Positions 1 to 8,988 of a stretch of DNA of 64,000 nucleotides are shown piece after piece (the first letter of the stretch is position 1; each line of letters begins with the position of its first letter). The notes under the pieces were generated by a model, which was not told the origin of the DNA, did not search any database, and saw only the letters and a program-made list of their open reading frames with translations. The stretch covers positions 186,001 through 250,000 of the forward strand of contig NZ_LT632547.1 of NCBI RefSeq assembly GCF_900119695.1, given 5' to 3'. The DNA is from Actinomyces urinae (GTDB taxonomy: Bacteria > Actinomycetota > Actinomycetes > Actinomycetales > Actinomycetaceae). The translations under genes and the position numbers were made by a program.

Positions 1-290
1 CTCCTTCCTTGGAGAGAACTTGGGCGTTCATAGCTGGCCTCATCTCAATGATTGGTGCGGTGACGGTTTCATATGCTCGAGCGCGGGCCGAGGCCGTGGG
101 GGCGCAAGCCAAGGTGGGGATCGCCGAACGTACGGACAGGTTAATTGTTGGGCTTGTGGGCGCGTTCCTGGTTGGCTTGGGTCTGCCGCTTTGGGTCATG
201 GTGATCGCCCTTTCCTGGGTTGCCTTTGCTTCACTCTTTACGGTGGCACAGCGCATTTTCGCTGCGAAGCGGGAGCTGAGCGGTAAGTGA
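1..290 (+). CDS. pgsA: Phosphatidylinositol phosphate synthase, C-terminal part (CDP-alcohol phosphatidyltransferase)
   Basis: This is the last ~95 residues of a membrane enzyme whose 5' part lies outside the window; the frame is open from base 3. It contains two hydrophobic segments and the stretch SYARARAEA followed by VGIAERTDRL, which resembles the C-terminal half of actinobacterial PgsA1 enzymes that join CDP-diacylglycerol and inositol phosphate. The catalytic CDP-alcohol motif would lie upstream and cannot be seen. The stop codon overlaps the GTG start of the next gene (GTGA), so it is translationally coupled to the PatA/PimA-like genes, which supports a role in phosphatidylinositol and PIM synthesis. 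A different CDP-alcohol transferase is possible but less likely in this neighbourhood. Confidence 0.8.
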   Translation, partial: PSLERTWAFIAGLISMIGAVTVSYARARAEAVGAQAKVGIAERTDRLIVGLVGAFLVGLGLPLWVMVIALSWVAFASLFTVAQRIFAAKRELSGK

Positions 291-1177
291 GCCACGGCCT
301 CGTTACAACTTTTAAGGCGCTTGGACACGTGAACCCGCGAGTAGCAGCGGGCCTTGGTCGAGGCGGCGGCGTTGTAGCCTCGTTATTTAACTCCAAGTCC
401 AAGACGCAACTGATTGCAAACCATCAGCGCCTTAGCGACAAACCGTTGGATAGCGCGCATATACGCGCGGCGTTTGCATCCTATTTTGAAATGTTCGCCC
501 AGTCTCCTTCGCTGCCCGGGTGGAGCAAAGCGCGGATTACACGAAGTGTGTCTGTTGACTACGATCTGTGCCAGGCGGTTGCTCAAGAGGACGGCCCTAT
601 CGTTATCGCGATGACCCACGGGGGAAACTGGGATCTAGCTGCGGCCTTCGCCTCGTTTCATCTTGCCCCCGTCGTTACGGTTGCAGAGGCCCTCGAACCG
701 CCGGAGTTATTCGACTACTTCGTGGAAAGCCGCGCAGCGCTTGGCATGAAGGTGTTCCCTGCAAAAAGGGGTGTGTTCGAGCAGCTACGCGAATACGTGC
801 GTGGCAGGCATGTGATAGTTCCGTTGCTTGCCGATCGCGATATTTCAGGTAGCGGCATTGAAGTGGACTTTGGCGGCCACAGGGCGCTGGTTGCGGCTGG
901 GCCGGCCGCTCTTGCTAGCCAGTTGGGCGCTCCGCTGTTTTCCCTTCACATGAGCCGTTTGCCGGGCCGCGAGCCAACCTATCACCTGCACGCCAGGCAG
1001 GTAGAGGTAACCGGCGACGTCCCGGCTGATACGCAGCGTTGGGTGGATGCTATTGTGCCGCTCATTAGAACGAACCTTACGGACTGGCACATGATGCAAC
1101 CGCTGTTTGTAGAGGATCTAGATCCAGCGCGCCTCGCTCGCGCTAGGGAACGCGCCAAGAGGGAGGACACGCAGTGA
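287..1177 (+). CDS. patA: Phosphatidylinositol mannoside acyltransferase (PatA-like, LPLAT family)
   Basis: A 296-residue protein of the lysophospholipid acyltransferase / HtrB type. The hallmark HxxxxD motif is visible as HGGNWD near residue 111, followed by a pocket region around LLADRDISGSG. Known PatA enzymes acylate the 6-position of the mannose in PIM1 on the cytoplasmic face of the membrane. The GTG start at 287 overlaps the stop of the PIP synthase gene and the gene's own stop overlaps the GTG start of the PimA-like gene, so the three form one coupled operon. Substrate is inferred from this context. Confidence 0.85.
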   Translation: MSHGLVTTFKALGHVNPRVAAGLGRGGGVVASLFNSKSKTQLIANHQRLSDKPLDSAHIRAAFASYFEMFAQSPSLPGWSKARITRSVSVDYDLCQAVAQEDGPIVIAMTHGGNWDLAAAFASFHLAPVVTVAEALEPPELFDYFVESRAALGMKVFPAKRGVFEQLREYVRGRHVIVPLLADRDISGSGIEVDFGGHRALVAAGPAALASQLGAPLFSLHMSRLPGREPTYHLHARQVEVTGDVPADTQRWVDAIVPLIRTNLTDWHMMQPLFVEDLDPARLARARERAKREDTQ

Positions 1178-2349
1178 AGATCGGGATTGTTTGCCCGTAC
1201 TCGTTTGATTCGCCAGGTGGAGTGCAATATCACGTGAATGATCTTGCAACTGAGCTTATTCGTCGCGGGCATGAGGTAAGTGTGCTCGCGCCGGTTGAAA
1301 AGGCCGATGTTCCCGATTTTGTTTGCAAGGTGTCGGGGTCTTACTCGGTGCCTTACAACGGTTCGGTTGCCCAGTTGTCCCTTAGCCCCAAGGCGGTGAG
1401 TGAAACAAAAGCGTGGCTTGAAGAAGGCAAATTCGATGTTGTGCATATTCATGAGCCTCTGGCCCCCTCAATCTCGCTGATTGCCTTGGCAAGTTCCAAA
1501 AGCCCTATCGTTGCCACGTTCCACACCTCAATGGTGAAATCGAGGTCGTTGAAGCTCGCCGTCCCGGTTCTACGGCCTCTACTCGATCGCATTAGCGGAC
1601 GAATCGCGGTGTCCAACGAGGCGCGTAGAACCCTCATCGAACACCAGGGCGGTGACGCGGTCATCATTCCCAACGGGGTTTATCGCGAGCCGTTTGCCAC
1701 TGCTCCCGATATTGAAAAGTGGAAGGGCACGCTGGAGCGCCCGACATTATTTTGGATTGGACGCATCGATGAGCCGCGCAAGGGATTGCACGTGCTAGCC
1801 GGCGCAATAGATGAGGTTGTGGCCCGGCATCCGAATGTTCGCTTTATCATTGCCGGGCGCGGCGATGATACGCCGGTTCGCGAGCTGATGGAGAAGTACC
1901 CGGACAACGTCGAGTTTGCAGGCGACGTGGATCCACAGACTCGCAACTCGCTCTATCACGGGGCAACCGCCTATATCGCACCACAAACTGGAGGAGAATC
2001 CTTCGGGATCGTCCTGGTTGAAGCGATGTCGGCTGGAACGCTGGTGATCGCTTCAGATATTGAGGCTTTCCGCCTGGTGCTAAACGGGGGTGCTCTGGGG
2101 CGCCTATTCACCTCGGCTGACTCGGCCGATTTAGCGCGGGTTATTAACGATGTCCTCGCCCGCCCCGAAGAGGCTGCCCGGTTGGCCGCAACGGGGCACG
2201 AGGCGTCGAAGATGTACGACTGGGGTGTGGTGACGGACAAGATCCTCGCGGTATATGCCACCGTGGTCGGCAGCGCCAGTGTGGAGGTAGAGAACACGGA
2301 TACGCTGATAGATTCGTTGCGCCAGTATTTTGCCAGCAGAAGGGATTAG
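1174..2349 (+). CDS. pimA: Phosphatidylinositol alpha-mannosyltransferase (PimA-like, GT4)
   Basis: A 391-residue GT-B fold glycosyltransferase. The N-terminal acceptor domain carries the GGVQYHV loop and the C-terminal donor domain carries GESFGIVLVEAMSAG, the EX7E signature of GT4 enzymes. In mycobacteria PimA transfers the first mannose from GDP-mannose to the 2-position of phosphatidylinositol. The gene begins with GTG overlapping the patA stop (GTGA) and is third in the lipid operon. The order PIP synthase, acyltransferase, mannosyltransferase matches the mycobacterial PIM cluster, which is the main reason for choosing PimA over another GT4 enzyme. Confidence 0.87.
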   Translation: MKIGIVCPYSFDSPGGVQYHVNDLATELIRRGHEVSVLAPVEKADVPDFVCKVSGSYSVPYNGSVAQLSLSPKAVSETKAWLEEGKFDVVHIHEPLAPSISLIALASSKSPIVATFHTSMVKSRSLKLAVPVLRPLLDRISGRIAVSNEARRTLIEHQGGDAVIIPNGVYREPFATAPDIEKWKGTLERPTLFWIGRIDEPRKGLHVLAGAIDEVVARHPNVRFIIAGRGDDTPVRELMEKYPDNVEFAGDVDPQTRNSLYHGATAYIAPQTGGESFGIVLVEAMSAGTLVIASDIEAFRLVLNGGALGRLFTSADSADLARVINDVLARPEEAARLAATGHEASKMYDWGVVTDKILAVYATVVGSASVEVENTDTLIDSLRQYFASRRD

Positions 2350-2351
2350 TT

Positions 2352-2858
2352 GTGGGAGTAAAGGTTTTGGCTTTAGTTCTCCTTCTGCTTGTGCTGGTGG
2401 GGATGTGGCTGGTTTCGCGAGCGCGGCGTGTAGACCGCTTGCATAGGCAGGTGGAGCAGGCTCGCGTGGTCATGTTCAACCATTTGAAGACCCGCCGCCA
2501 AATCCTTAGAACTGCTTTGAATGATGGTTCTTTTGGGGCGGGTTTTGAAGCCGAAGAGTTAGAACAGTTGCTGTCAGGCGCGCCTGCTGAGCAAAGCGGG
2601 CACGCGGGGGCAGGCGAGTCCGGTATTTCTGCTTGGCTCGTGCGAGCTTGGGACCAGATTGAGCGCGAGAATCCGCAGGTTGCCCAAGAACTGCGCACCA
2701 ATGGCTTCGAACTACGCGCGGCAAGGCGCTTCTATAATCAGCAGGTAGCGCAGGTGGTAAGACTACGTTCACAGCCGGACGTGCGGATGTTCCGCCTGGC
2801 TGGACGAGCACCTATGCCTGAACCGTTTGACTTTGACGATGAGGTTCCTCGTGCTTGA
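2352..2858 (+). CDS. LemA-like single-span membrane protein
   Basis: A 168-residue protein with one N-terminal transmembrane segment (residues ~4-21) and then a charged, probably helical domain. After the membrane span, RARRVDRLHRQVEQAR and NHLKTRRQI recall the start of LemA proteins, and AARRFYNQQV near residue 125 matches their conserved ARxxYN segment. A Gly/Ala/Ser-rich stretch (residues ~75-90) interrupts the bundle. LemA function is not established. The GTG start lies 2 bases after pimA and the NUDIX gene overlaps its end, so it is co-transcribed with the PIM lipid genes. Family assignment is by eye and tentative. Confidence 0.6.
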   Translation: MGVKVLALVLLLLVLVGMWLVSRARRVDRLHRQVEQARVVMFNHLKTRRQILRTALNDGSFGAGFEAEELEQLLSGAPAEQSGHAGAGESGISAWLVRAWDQIERENPQVAQELRTNGFELRAARRFYNQQVAQVVRLRSQPDVRMFRLAGRAPMPEPFDFDDEVPRA

Positions 2859-3390
2859 AAAAGAGTACGAATGGCCGATTGGTGAGGATGGATTGCCCAC
2901 TCGACATGCGGCGCGAGTCATTTTGATTGACGAGGCGGACCGCGTGCTACTTGTACACGGCCATGACGCCAATGATTTGGATCACTCTTGGTGGTTCACG
3001 GTGGGCGGCGGCTTAGAAGCGGGGGAGAGCCATCGCGAAGCGGCGGTGCGCGAGTGTTTTGAGGAAACGGGCATCAAGTTGGATGCGCGTGATCTGGAAG
3101 GCCCGGTCATTTGCAGGGATGCGAAAATGTTCTTCGCTGACCGCACGCGCCGGCAGATCGAACAGTTCTTCATAGCGCGTGTGGCCGCGGTGGAGCTGGA
3201 CTATTCGCATTGGAGTAATGACGAGCGCAACCTGCTGGATGAAATGCGCTGGTTCGATGTGGACGAGCTGATGGAGCTAGGAGAAAAAGAGAATATTTTC
3301 CCCAGCCAGTTGCCTCACTTGCTGGTGAAATGGCGAGATAACGAAGGCACGCATTCTTGCGTTAAAATCGATGAGTACAATAAAACGTAA
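2851..3390 (+). CDS. NUDIX hydrolase
   Basis: A 179-residue NUDIX protein. The full Nudix box is visible: GGGLEAGE followed by SHREAAVRECFEETGI, giving the metal-binding REUXEEXGU helix. Such enzymes hydrolyse nucleoside diphosphates linked to another moiety; the substrate cannot be told here. I prefer the GTG start at 2851, which overlaps the end of the LemA-like gene and has GAGG six bases upstream. An ATG at 2839 and a TTG at 2827 are in frame and possible. A NUDIX protein next to pimA is also known in mycobacteria, so the association may be functional. Confidence 0.85.
   Translation: MLEKEYEWPIGEDGLPTRHAARVILIDEADRVLLVHGHDANDLDHSWWFTVGGGLEAGESHREAAVRECFEETGIKLDARDLEGPVICRDAKMFFADRTRRQIEQFFIARVAAVELDYSHWSNDERNLLDEMRWFDVDELMELGEKENIFPSQLPHLLVKWRDNEGTHSCVKIDEYNKT
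3362..3382 (+). promoter_or_regulatory. Possible promoter of yebC-ruvCAB
   Basis: TACAAT at about 3376-3381 is a good -10 hexamer. TTCTTG lies 16 bases upstream as a weak -35. It sits at the 3' end of the NUDIX gene, about 45 bases before the yebC start, which has its own GGGAGG ribosome binding site. Confidence 0.35.
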
Positions 3391-3423
3391 CTAAGCGGTT
3401 AAAACAGTTTTGGGAGGTTCTTC

Positions 3424-4185
3424 ATGTCAGGGCATTCAAAGTGGGCGACTACCAAGCACAAGAAGGCTGCAATTGACGCGAAGCGCGGCAAGCTTTTTGC
3501 TCGTCTTGTAAAGAACATTGAGGTAGCGGCTCGCACGGGTGGTGGCGATCCGGATGCTAACCCAACCCTTTACGATGCTATTCAAAAGGCAAAGAAGAAC
3601 TCGGTTCCCAACGACAACATTGAACGCGCGCGCAAGCGCGGTTCGGGTGAAGAAAGCGGTGGCGCTGACTGGGAAACCATCATGTACGAAGGTTATGGTC
3701 CCAATGGCGTCGCGGTTCTAGTTGAGTGCTTGACCGATAACCGCAACCGCGCCGCGTCAGATGTGCGTGTTGCTTTCACGCGTTCGGGTGGCTCGCTTGC
3801 CGATCCGGGTTCGGTTTCGTACCTGTTTGCTCGTAAGGGCATTATTGAGGTGCCTAACCAGGGCGATACGGATGAAGACTCGATCCTCATGGCCGTGCTT
3901 GATGCCGGCGCTGAAGAGGTAGAGGTTCAGGGCGATGAATTCCACATCTTGTGCCAGCCAAATGATTTGGTGGCCGTCCGTACCGCTTTGCAGGAGGAGG
4001 GCATTGACTACAACTCGGCAGAGGTTGGTTTTGTACCTTCTACCAAGGTGGAGCTGGAAGCTGAAGGCGTGCGCAAGATCATGAACATGATTGATGCTTT
4101 AGAAGAGTCTGATGACGTACAAGATATCTACACGAACTTCACTGCTTCCGACGAAGTGCTAAAGGAATTCCAAGAGGAAGAGTAG
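3424..4185 (+). CDS. yebC: YebC/PmpR-family protein (TACO1 family)
   Basis: A 253-residue protein with the family's N-terminal signature [14 protein letters not shown] and the usual length. YebC proteins were long annotated as transcriptional regulators; more recent work links the family to relief of ribosome stalling at proline-rich sequences. The ATG is preceded by GGGAGG at good spacing. The TAG stop shares one base with the GTG start of ruvC. The order yebC-ruvC-ruvA-ruvB is widely conserved in actinobacteria and firmly identifies the gene. Confidence 0.95.
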   Translation: MSGHSKWATTKHKKAAIDAKRGKLFARLVKNIEVAARTGGGDPDANPTLYDAIQKAKKNSVPNDNIERARKRGSGEESGGADWETIMYEGYGPNGVAVLVECLTDNRNRAASDVRVAFTRSGGSLADPGSVSYLFARKGIIEVPNQGDTDEDSILMAVLDAGAEEVEVQGDEFHILCQPNDLVAVRTALQEEGIDYNSAEVGFVPSTKVELEAEGVRKIMNMIDALEESDDVQDIYTNFTASDEVLKEFQEEE

Positions 4186-4817
4186 TGCGCGTACTCGGTA
4201 TTGATCCGGGTTTGACCCGTTGCGGCATCGGCGTTGTTGACGTCGATGCCGCGCGTCGTACCAGCCTCGTTCATGTTGGGGTGGCCCGTAGCTCGCAGTC
4301 TTTGGCCACACATTTTCGGCTTGCAAAAATTGGGGATGAAATAGACCTCGCAATAAAAGCTCACGAGCCCGAGGTCATGGCGATTGAACGCGTTTTTGCC
4401 CAGGATAACCTCCAGTCGGTAACTACAACGATGCAGGTTATGGGTGTGGCGATGCTGTGTGCAGGTAGGGCAGGGTTGCCACTCGCGATTCATACACCAT
4501 CAGAGGTGAAAGCGGCAGTCACGGGTTCGGGCACTGCCGGCAAGGCGCAGGTACAGCATATGGTTGCGCGCGTGCTTGGATTACAAAAGGTGCCTAAGCC
4601 GGCCGATGCGGCGGACGCACTCGCAATTGCAATCTGCCACGCGTGGCGCGGCACGGGGCTGCAGGGCGCAGGTCAGGATGGCGATATTAATGTGTCGCTG
4701 TCCGGTGGAGTGTCTGCTCGAGGCAAGATGACTGCCGCTCAGCAGCAGTGGGCAAATGCGATCGCGGCAACGCGCCGTAAGGGTGCAGTTGATCCGCGTG
4801 TCCAGGGTAAGCGTTAG
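4185..4817 (+). CDS. ruvC: Holliday junction resolvase RuvC
   Basis: A 210-residue RNase H-fold nuclease that cuts Holliday junctions symmetrically in complex with RuvAB. The acidic catalytic residues are visible in GIDPGLTRCGIGVVD (first Asp), AIERVFAQDN (Glu) and the C-terminal ADAADALAIA (Asp pair). It is slightly longer than the E. coli protein (173 residues) because of a C-terminal extension rich in Gly, Ser and basic residues after position ~170. It starts with GTG overlapping the yebC stop. Confidence 0.95.
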   Translation: MRVLGIDPGLTRCGIGVVDVDAARRTSLVHVGVARSSQSLATHFRLAKIGDEIDLAIKAHEPEVMAIERVFAQDNLQSVTTTMQVMGVAMLCAGRAGLPLAIHTPSEVKAAVTGSGTAGKAQVQHMVARVLGLQKVPKPADAADALAIAICHAWRGTGLQGAGQDGDINVSLSGGVSARGKMTAAQQQWANAIAATRRKGAVDPRVQGKR

Positions 4818-4843
4818 GGTTGTTGCAGGACTAAAGGAGCACA

Positions 4844-5434
4844 ATGATCTCTTCGCTAAGCGGGCAAGTAGCGTCGATCGGCCCGGATTTTGCCGTGATT
4901 AAGGCAGGGGCGTTCGGTATGCGAGTGTACATGCCCGGACGCTCGCTACTTGAAATGCGTCATGGCGAAGACGTGGATGTCTATACGAATCTGGTGGTCC
5001 GTGAGGATTCGCTGACCCTTTTTGGATTCCTCCTTGAAGATGAGTCTGAGGCGTTCGATATTTTGCAAGGGGTTTCGGGTATTGGCCCGAAGACTGCACT
5101 TGCTGCACTGAACGTGTATACGCCAGATGAATTGCGAGGTGCTTTGGCCGCGGCAGATGAGAAGATGTTGCAGAAGATTCCAGGCATCGGTAAGAAGTCC
5201 GCGCAGCGCATGATTTTGGAGATTGGTGACAAGCTCGGGCCGGCGAAGGGGCTCACTTTGGAACCACAGCCGGTAGCTGATGAGGTTGCTGATGAGGTCA
5301 TTGCTGCGCTACAGAGTTTGGGATGGCAAAAGCAGCAGGCTCAGGCTGCTGTAGATCAGTTTGCGGGTAGCGGTCTGAATGCTTCAGACATGTTGCGTGC
5401 CGCGCTGGTAAACCTGGGAGGTAACCGTGGATGA
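4844..5434 (+). CDS. ruvA: Holliday junction branch migration protein RuvA
   Basis: A 196-residue protein with an N-terminal OB-like domain, two helix-hairpin-helix motifs ([10 protein letters not shown] and [12 protein letters not shown] around residues 70-125), and a C-terminal three-helix domain that contacts RuvB. RuvA tetramers hold the four-way junction while RuvB drives branch migration. AAAGGAG precedes the ATG at good spacing. The 3' end overlaps the GTG start of ruvB by 8 bases. Confidence 0.96.
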   Translation: MISSLSGQVASIGPDFAVIKAGAFGMRVYMPGRSLLEMRHGEDVDVYTNLVVREDSLTLFGFLLEDESEAFDILQGVSGIGPKTALAALNVYTPDELRGALAAADEKMLQKIPGIGKKSAQRMILEIGDKLGPAKGLTLEPQPVADEVADEVIAALQSLGWQKQQAQAAVDQFAGSGLNASDMLRAALVNLGGNRG

Positions 5435-6455
5435 GAAAGCTGATCGTATAGTGGGCGCGGACGCGGGCGATATTGAGCGCGCGGCAGAGGCGGCTTTACG
5501 CCCAAAGCAGCTTGAAGATTTCATTGGCCAGCAAACGGTTCGCGCTCAGCTTGATCTGGTGCTTTCCGCTGCGCATCACCGCAACACGACCCCCGATCAC
5601 ATCTTGTTGGCCGGCCCTCCCGGACTTGGTAAGACGACGCTTGCGATGATTGTGGCCAACGAGATGAACTCTTCGCTGCGGCTCACCTCTGGACCTGCGA
5701 TTCAGCATGCTGGGGACCTCGCCTCGATCCTGTCCGGATTGCAGGAGGGCGATATCTTGTTCATCGACGAGATTCACCGCCTTGCCCGTACCGCAGAAGA
5801 GATGCTCTATCTGGCAATGGAGGATTTTCGCGTAGACATTATCGTGGGCAAGGGCCCGGGGGCCACGTCAATTCCGCTCACCCTTCCGCCATTCACCGTG
5901 GTGGGAGCAACCACCAGGTCCGGATTGCTTCCCGCGCCGCTGCGTGATCGTTTTGGTTTCACCGCACACCTGGAGTACTACGAGGCAGCTGAACTCGAAC
6001 TTGTGGTAAAACGCTCGGCTAACCTGCTTGGTGCACGCTTGGATGAACGGGCGGGTGCGGAGATCGCGCGCAGATCTAGGGGAACACCGCGCATCGCGAA
6101 TAGGTTGCTGCGCCGCGTGCTCGACTATTCACAGGTGCACGGCGATGGGCATATTGATCTTGAATCCACGAGGGCGGCCCTGGAACTGTTCGAAGTTGAT
6201 CCGCAAGGTTTGGACAGGCTGGACCGCGCCGTGTTGGAGGCGTTGGTACGTCGGTTTGGGGGCGGTCCGGTGGGGCTTGCAACGCTGGCGGTTACGGTTG
6301 GAGAAGAGCCGGAAACTGTTGAAACCGTGGCGGAGCCCTACCTGGTTCGGGAAGGTTTCATGATTCGCACCGCGCGAGGAAGAGCGGCAACAGCTCAGGC
6401 TTGGAACCACATGGGGCTTACACCGCCGGAGCCGGGAACATTATTCGACGGTTAA
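5427..6455 (+). CDS. ruvB: Holliday junction branch migration ATPase RuvB
   Basis: A 342-residue AAA+ motor. Walker A reads [11 protein letters not shown], Walker B reads LFIDEIHRL, the sensor/arginine-finger region includes RDRFG, and the winged-helix DNA-binding domain occupies the last ~80 residues. Length is normal. The GTG start lies inside the end of ruvA with GGAGG just upstream, so the two subunits are made in a coupled way. It closes the yebC-ruvCAB cluster. Confidence 0.97.
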   Translation: MDEKADRIVGADAGDIERAAEAALRPKQLEDFIGQQTVRAQLDLVLSAAHHRNTTPDHILLAGPPGLGKTTLAMIVANEMNSSLRLTSGPAIQHAGDLASILSGLQEGDILFIDEIHRLARTAEEMLYLAMEDFRVDIIVGKGPGATSIPLTLPPFTVVGATTRSGLLPAPLRDRFGFTAHLEYYEAAELELVVKRSANLLGARLDERAGAEIARRSRGTPRIANRLLRRVLDYSQVHGDGHIDLESTRAALELFEVDPQGLDRLDRAVLEALVRRFGGGPVGLATLAVTVGEEPETVETVAEPYLVREGFMIRTARGRAATAQAWNHMGLTPPEPGTLFDG

Positions 6456-6524
6456 AGGCGCGAATGTGACCAAACGCGAACTCTTTATGGGTATCAGAAG
6501 GGTGCATTTGGCTTGCATTAACAA

Positions 6525-6530
6525 TAGAAT
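6525..6530 (+). promoter_or_regulatory. Possible -10 element for yajC-secDF-apt
   Basis: TAGAAT stands in the 110-base gap between ruvB and yajC, 35 bases before the yajC start. No convincing -35 is visible. AGGAG just before the TTG start would then serve a short leader. Confidence 0.3.
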
Positions 6531-6565
6531 CACCTAGGACGCAAACGATATTTAGGAGTCGACCC

Positions 6566-7024
6566 TTGGAATTCATTATCATCATTTTCATCATGCTCGC
6601 TGTGATGATGTTTATGTCTTCGCGTGCAAGAAAGAAGCAGCAGGAGCAGCTCGAGAAGATGCACGACGAAATTGGCATTGGCTCTTGGGTTCGTACCGCT
6701 TCTGGGTACTACGGCATCGTGTCAGACATTGATGGTGACGTATACATTCTGCAGTCGCCGAGCGGTGACGAAACCTATTGGGACCGTCGCGCTATCGCTA
6801 TGGCAGCTGAGCCTCCGTTTGAGTCCGCTCTTGCGGGTGATGATGAAAACGTAGACGAGGCGGAAGAGATCTCGGCACGGCCTGAAGAAGATACCGTAGT
6901 AGAGCCTGAGCAAGAGGCTTCGCCAGAAGCTGCGATGCAGGAGCCGGACGGCCGCGAAGAAGACGCAGAGGACATTTGGGACGACTCCTTCACTAAGTCG
7001 GATAAGCCTCGCGAAGAAAACTAG
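6566..7024 (+). CDS. yajC: Preprotein translocase accessory subunit YajC
   Basis: A 152-residue protein with one N-terminal membrane span (residues ~2-18), a basic RARKKQQEQ stop-transfer segment, and the small YajC domain up to residue ~80. The last ~70 residues are strongly acidic, an extension common in actinobacterial forms. YajC associates with SecDF at the Sec channel; its precise role is unclear. The start is TTG at 6566, chosen because AGGAG lies about 9 bases upstream and no ATG fits. It is followed by secD and secF. Confidence 0.9.
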   Translation: MEFIIIIFIMLAVMMFMSSRARKKQQEQLEKMHDEIGIGSWVRTASGYYGIVSDIDGDVYILQSPSGDETYWDRRAIAMAAEPPFESALAGDDENVDEAEEISARPEEDTVVEPEQEASPEAAMQEPDGREEDAEDIWDDSFTKSDKPREEN

Positions 7025-7063
7025 GTGCCAGTTTTAGGCGCAAGACAATAACAAGGAACCAAA

Positions 7064-8986
7064 GTGGCTAAGAAAGCGAGTAGACCCGGGCGCAAGTTGA
7101 TGAGCCTTGGGATCCTCATAATAATTGCATTAGTAACGCTCGGAATTGGGTCTGCCCGCGGTAGTGCGAGCATGGTGCCCGGCCTTGCACTCGATTTGCA
7201 AGGTGGTACGCAGCTGATCTTGACGCCTACCCCGCAAGAGGGTGAGGACGTTAAGGATGTCACGGTTGCCCAGGAGGATCTGGACCAGGCCATCGAGATC
7301 ATTCGCAAGCGTATTGACGCGTCCGGCGTTGCTGAGGCTGAGATCACGAGCCAGGCGGGGCGCAACATCGTTGTGGCGCTGCCGGGTGAGCCTAGCGAGG
7401 AGACTTTGAACCTCGTGCGCTCGTCTGCAGTCATGAGGTTCCGTCCGGTGCTCGCTGCGGGTGATCCGGCGGTTGTTGACCCGGAGAAGTACAAGAACGC
7501 CACATCGGGGGAGGGCACGGATCAGAACGTGACCGACCCCAGCGCGCAGCCCTCAGAAACTGAGCCCACGGAGGAACAGCCTGAGCCCACCGCTACTGAA
7601 GGCCCGGATTTGTCGCAGCTGACACCGGAGGAACTTGCTAATACTCTTGCGGATACGAACAAGGATGGCGAGATTTCCGATAAGCCGGTAGCTGAGCCGA
7701 AGGATAATTCGGATCCGAACTGGGTTACCGAGCAGGTTTTGCATACTTTCTTTACCACGGACTGTAAGGCGCCTGAACAGCGCGCAAAGGGATCGGTTGA
7801 TGATCCGGCGCAGCCACTGGTTGCCTGCGACACAGAAGGCAACGAGAAGTACATTCTGGGCCCGGTCGATCTTGAAGGTATTCACCTGACTTCTGCAACT
7901 GCGGGCATGAACCGAAATGAGCAGGGTCAATCGACAGGCAAGTGGATTGTTTCGCTCCAGTTCGACAAGGAAGGCACTGACATCTTCGCGGATGTTTCCA
8001 AGCGTCTGGTAGATCTGCAGTCGGTTGATCCTACGCGTAACCGCTTTGCCGTGGTGTTGGACGGAAACGTGATTTCCGCTCCGCGCATGAACAGTGTTAT
8101 TCCAAATGGTTCGGCCCTCATTGAAGGCAACTTCACTGCTGATTCGTCCCGTGCTCTGGCTAATCAGCTCCAGTTCGGTTCGCTCCCGCTTAACTTCACG
8201 GTTGAGTCCGAGCAGCGCATCTCCGCAACGCTTGGCGCGGACCACCTGCGCACCGGCCTCCTAACCGGCATTATCGGCCTCGTACTCGTGCTCCTGTACC
8301 TGATCTGGCAGTACCGCGGCTTGTCGATACTTGCAGGTGGCTCGCTTATTGCAGCGGGCGTGATCGTCTACACGCTTATTACGCTGCTTTCATGGCTAAT
8401 GGGATACAGGCTCTCCCTGGCTGGCGTGGCCGGTCTGATCGTGTCGGTTGGTATTACCGCAGACTCATTCATCGTCTACTTTGAGCGTATTCGCGATGAG
8501 GTGCGTAGCGGACGTCCACTTGTTTCAGCAGTGAGCGAAGGCTGGGATCGTGCAAAGCGCACGATTATCGTCTCTGACCTCGTGAACCTCCTAGCAGCTG
8601 CGGTCCTCTATTTCTTGGCAGTTGGCGGCGTGCAGGGCTTTGCGTTCACTCTGGGGCTAACCACCCTCGTCGACCTTGCAATCATCCTTTGGTTCACCCA
8701 CCCGCTTATGGAACTCCTGGTTCGCACTGAGTTCTTTGGTGGAGGCCACAAACTCTCCGGTCTTGATCCGGAGCACCTGGGTGCTAAATCTGCCGCGATT
8801 TACGCTGGGCGAGGCCGCTTCCGTGAGCCGAAGCGGAATGAAAAGCATGTAAAGGCCGCGGATCAGCCGGGGCGTAAGTCGATTGCACAGCAACGTCGTG
8901 AGGCTGAAGAAGCAGCAAAAATGGAAGCCGAGGCGGCAGCGGTTGACACCGCCCAGGATGCCTCCAGTGAAGAGGAGGGGAAGTAA
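7064..8986 (+). CDS. secD: Protein translocase subunit SecD
   Basis: A 640-residue RND-type membrane protein that with SecF uses the proton gradient to help pull exported proteins across the membrane. One TM segment lies near residues 12-30, a large extracytoplasmic domain follows, and five TM segments lie between ~398 and 555. The TM4 motif reads GITADSFIVYFERIRDE. Residues ~148-215 form an insertion rich in Pro, Glu and Thr, inside which DTNKDGEIS resembles half of an EF-hand loop. The cytoplasmic C-terminal tail (from ~585) is charged and probably helical. GTG start with AAGGAAC upstream. Confidence 0.95.
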   Translation: MAKKASRPGRKLMSLGILIIIALVTLGIGSARGSASMVPGLALDLQGGTQLILTPTPQEGEDVKDVTVAQEDLDQAIEIIRKRIDASGVAEAEITSQAGRNIVVALPGEPSEETLNLVRSSAVMRFRPVLAAGDPAVVDPEKYKNATSGEGTDQNVTDPSAQPSETEPTEEQPEPTATEGPDLSQLTPEELANTLADTNKDGEISDKPVAEPKDNSDPNWVTEQVLHTFFTTDCKAPEQRAKGSVDDPAQPLVACDTEGNEKYILGPVDLEGIHLTSATAGMNRNEQGQSTGKWIVSLQFDKEGTDIFADVSKRLVDLQSVDPTRNRFAVVLDGNVISAPRMNSVIPNGSALIEGNFTADSSRALANQLQFGSLPLNFTVESEQRISATLGADHLRTGLLTGIIGLVLVLLYLIWQYRGLSILAGGSLIAAGVIVYTLITLLSWLMGYRLSLAGVAGLIVSVGITADSFIVYFERIRDEVRSGRPLVSAVSEGWDRAKRTIIVSDLVNLLAAAVLYFLAVGGVQGFAFTLGLTTLVDLAIILWFTHPLMELLVRTEFFGGGHKLSGLDPEHLGAKSAAIYAGRGRFREPKRNEKHVKAADQPGRKSIAQQRREAEEAAKMEAEAAAVDTAQDASSEEEGK

Positions 8987-8988
8987 CA

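Noticed and set aside
7553-8245. 230-codon minus-strand open frame antisense to secD
   Set aside because: The plus strand encodes SecD with conserved motifs; the antisense frame shows no family features.
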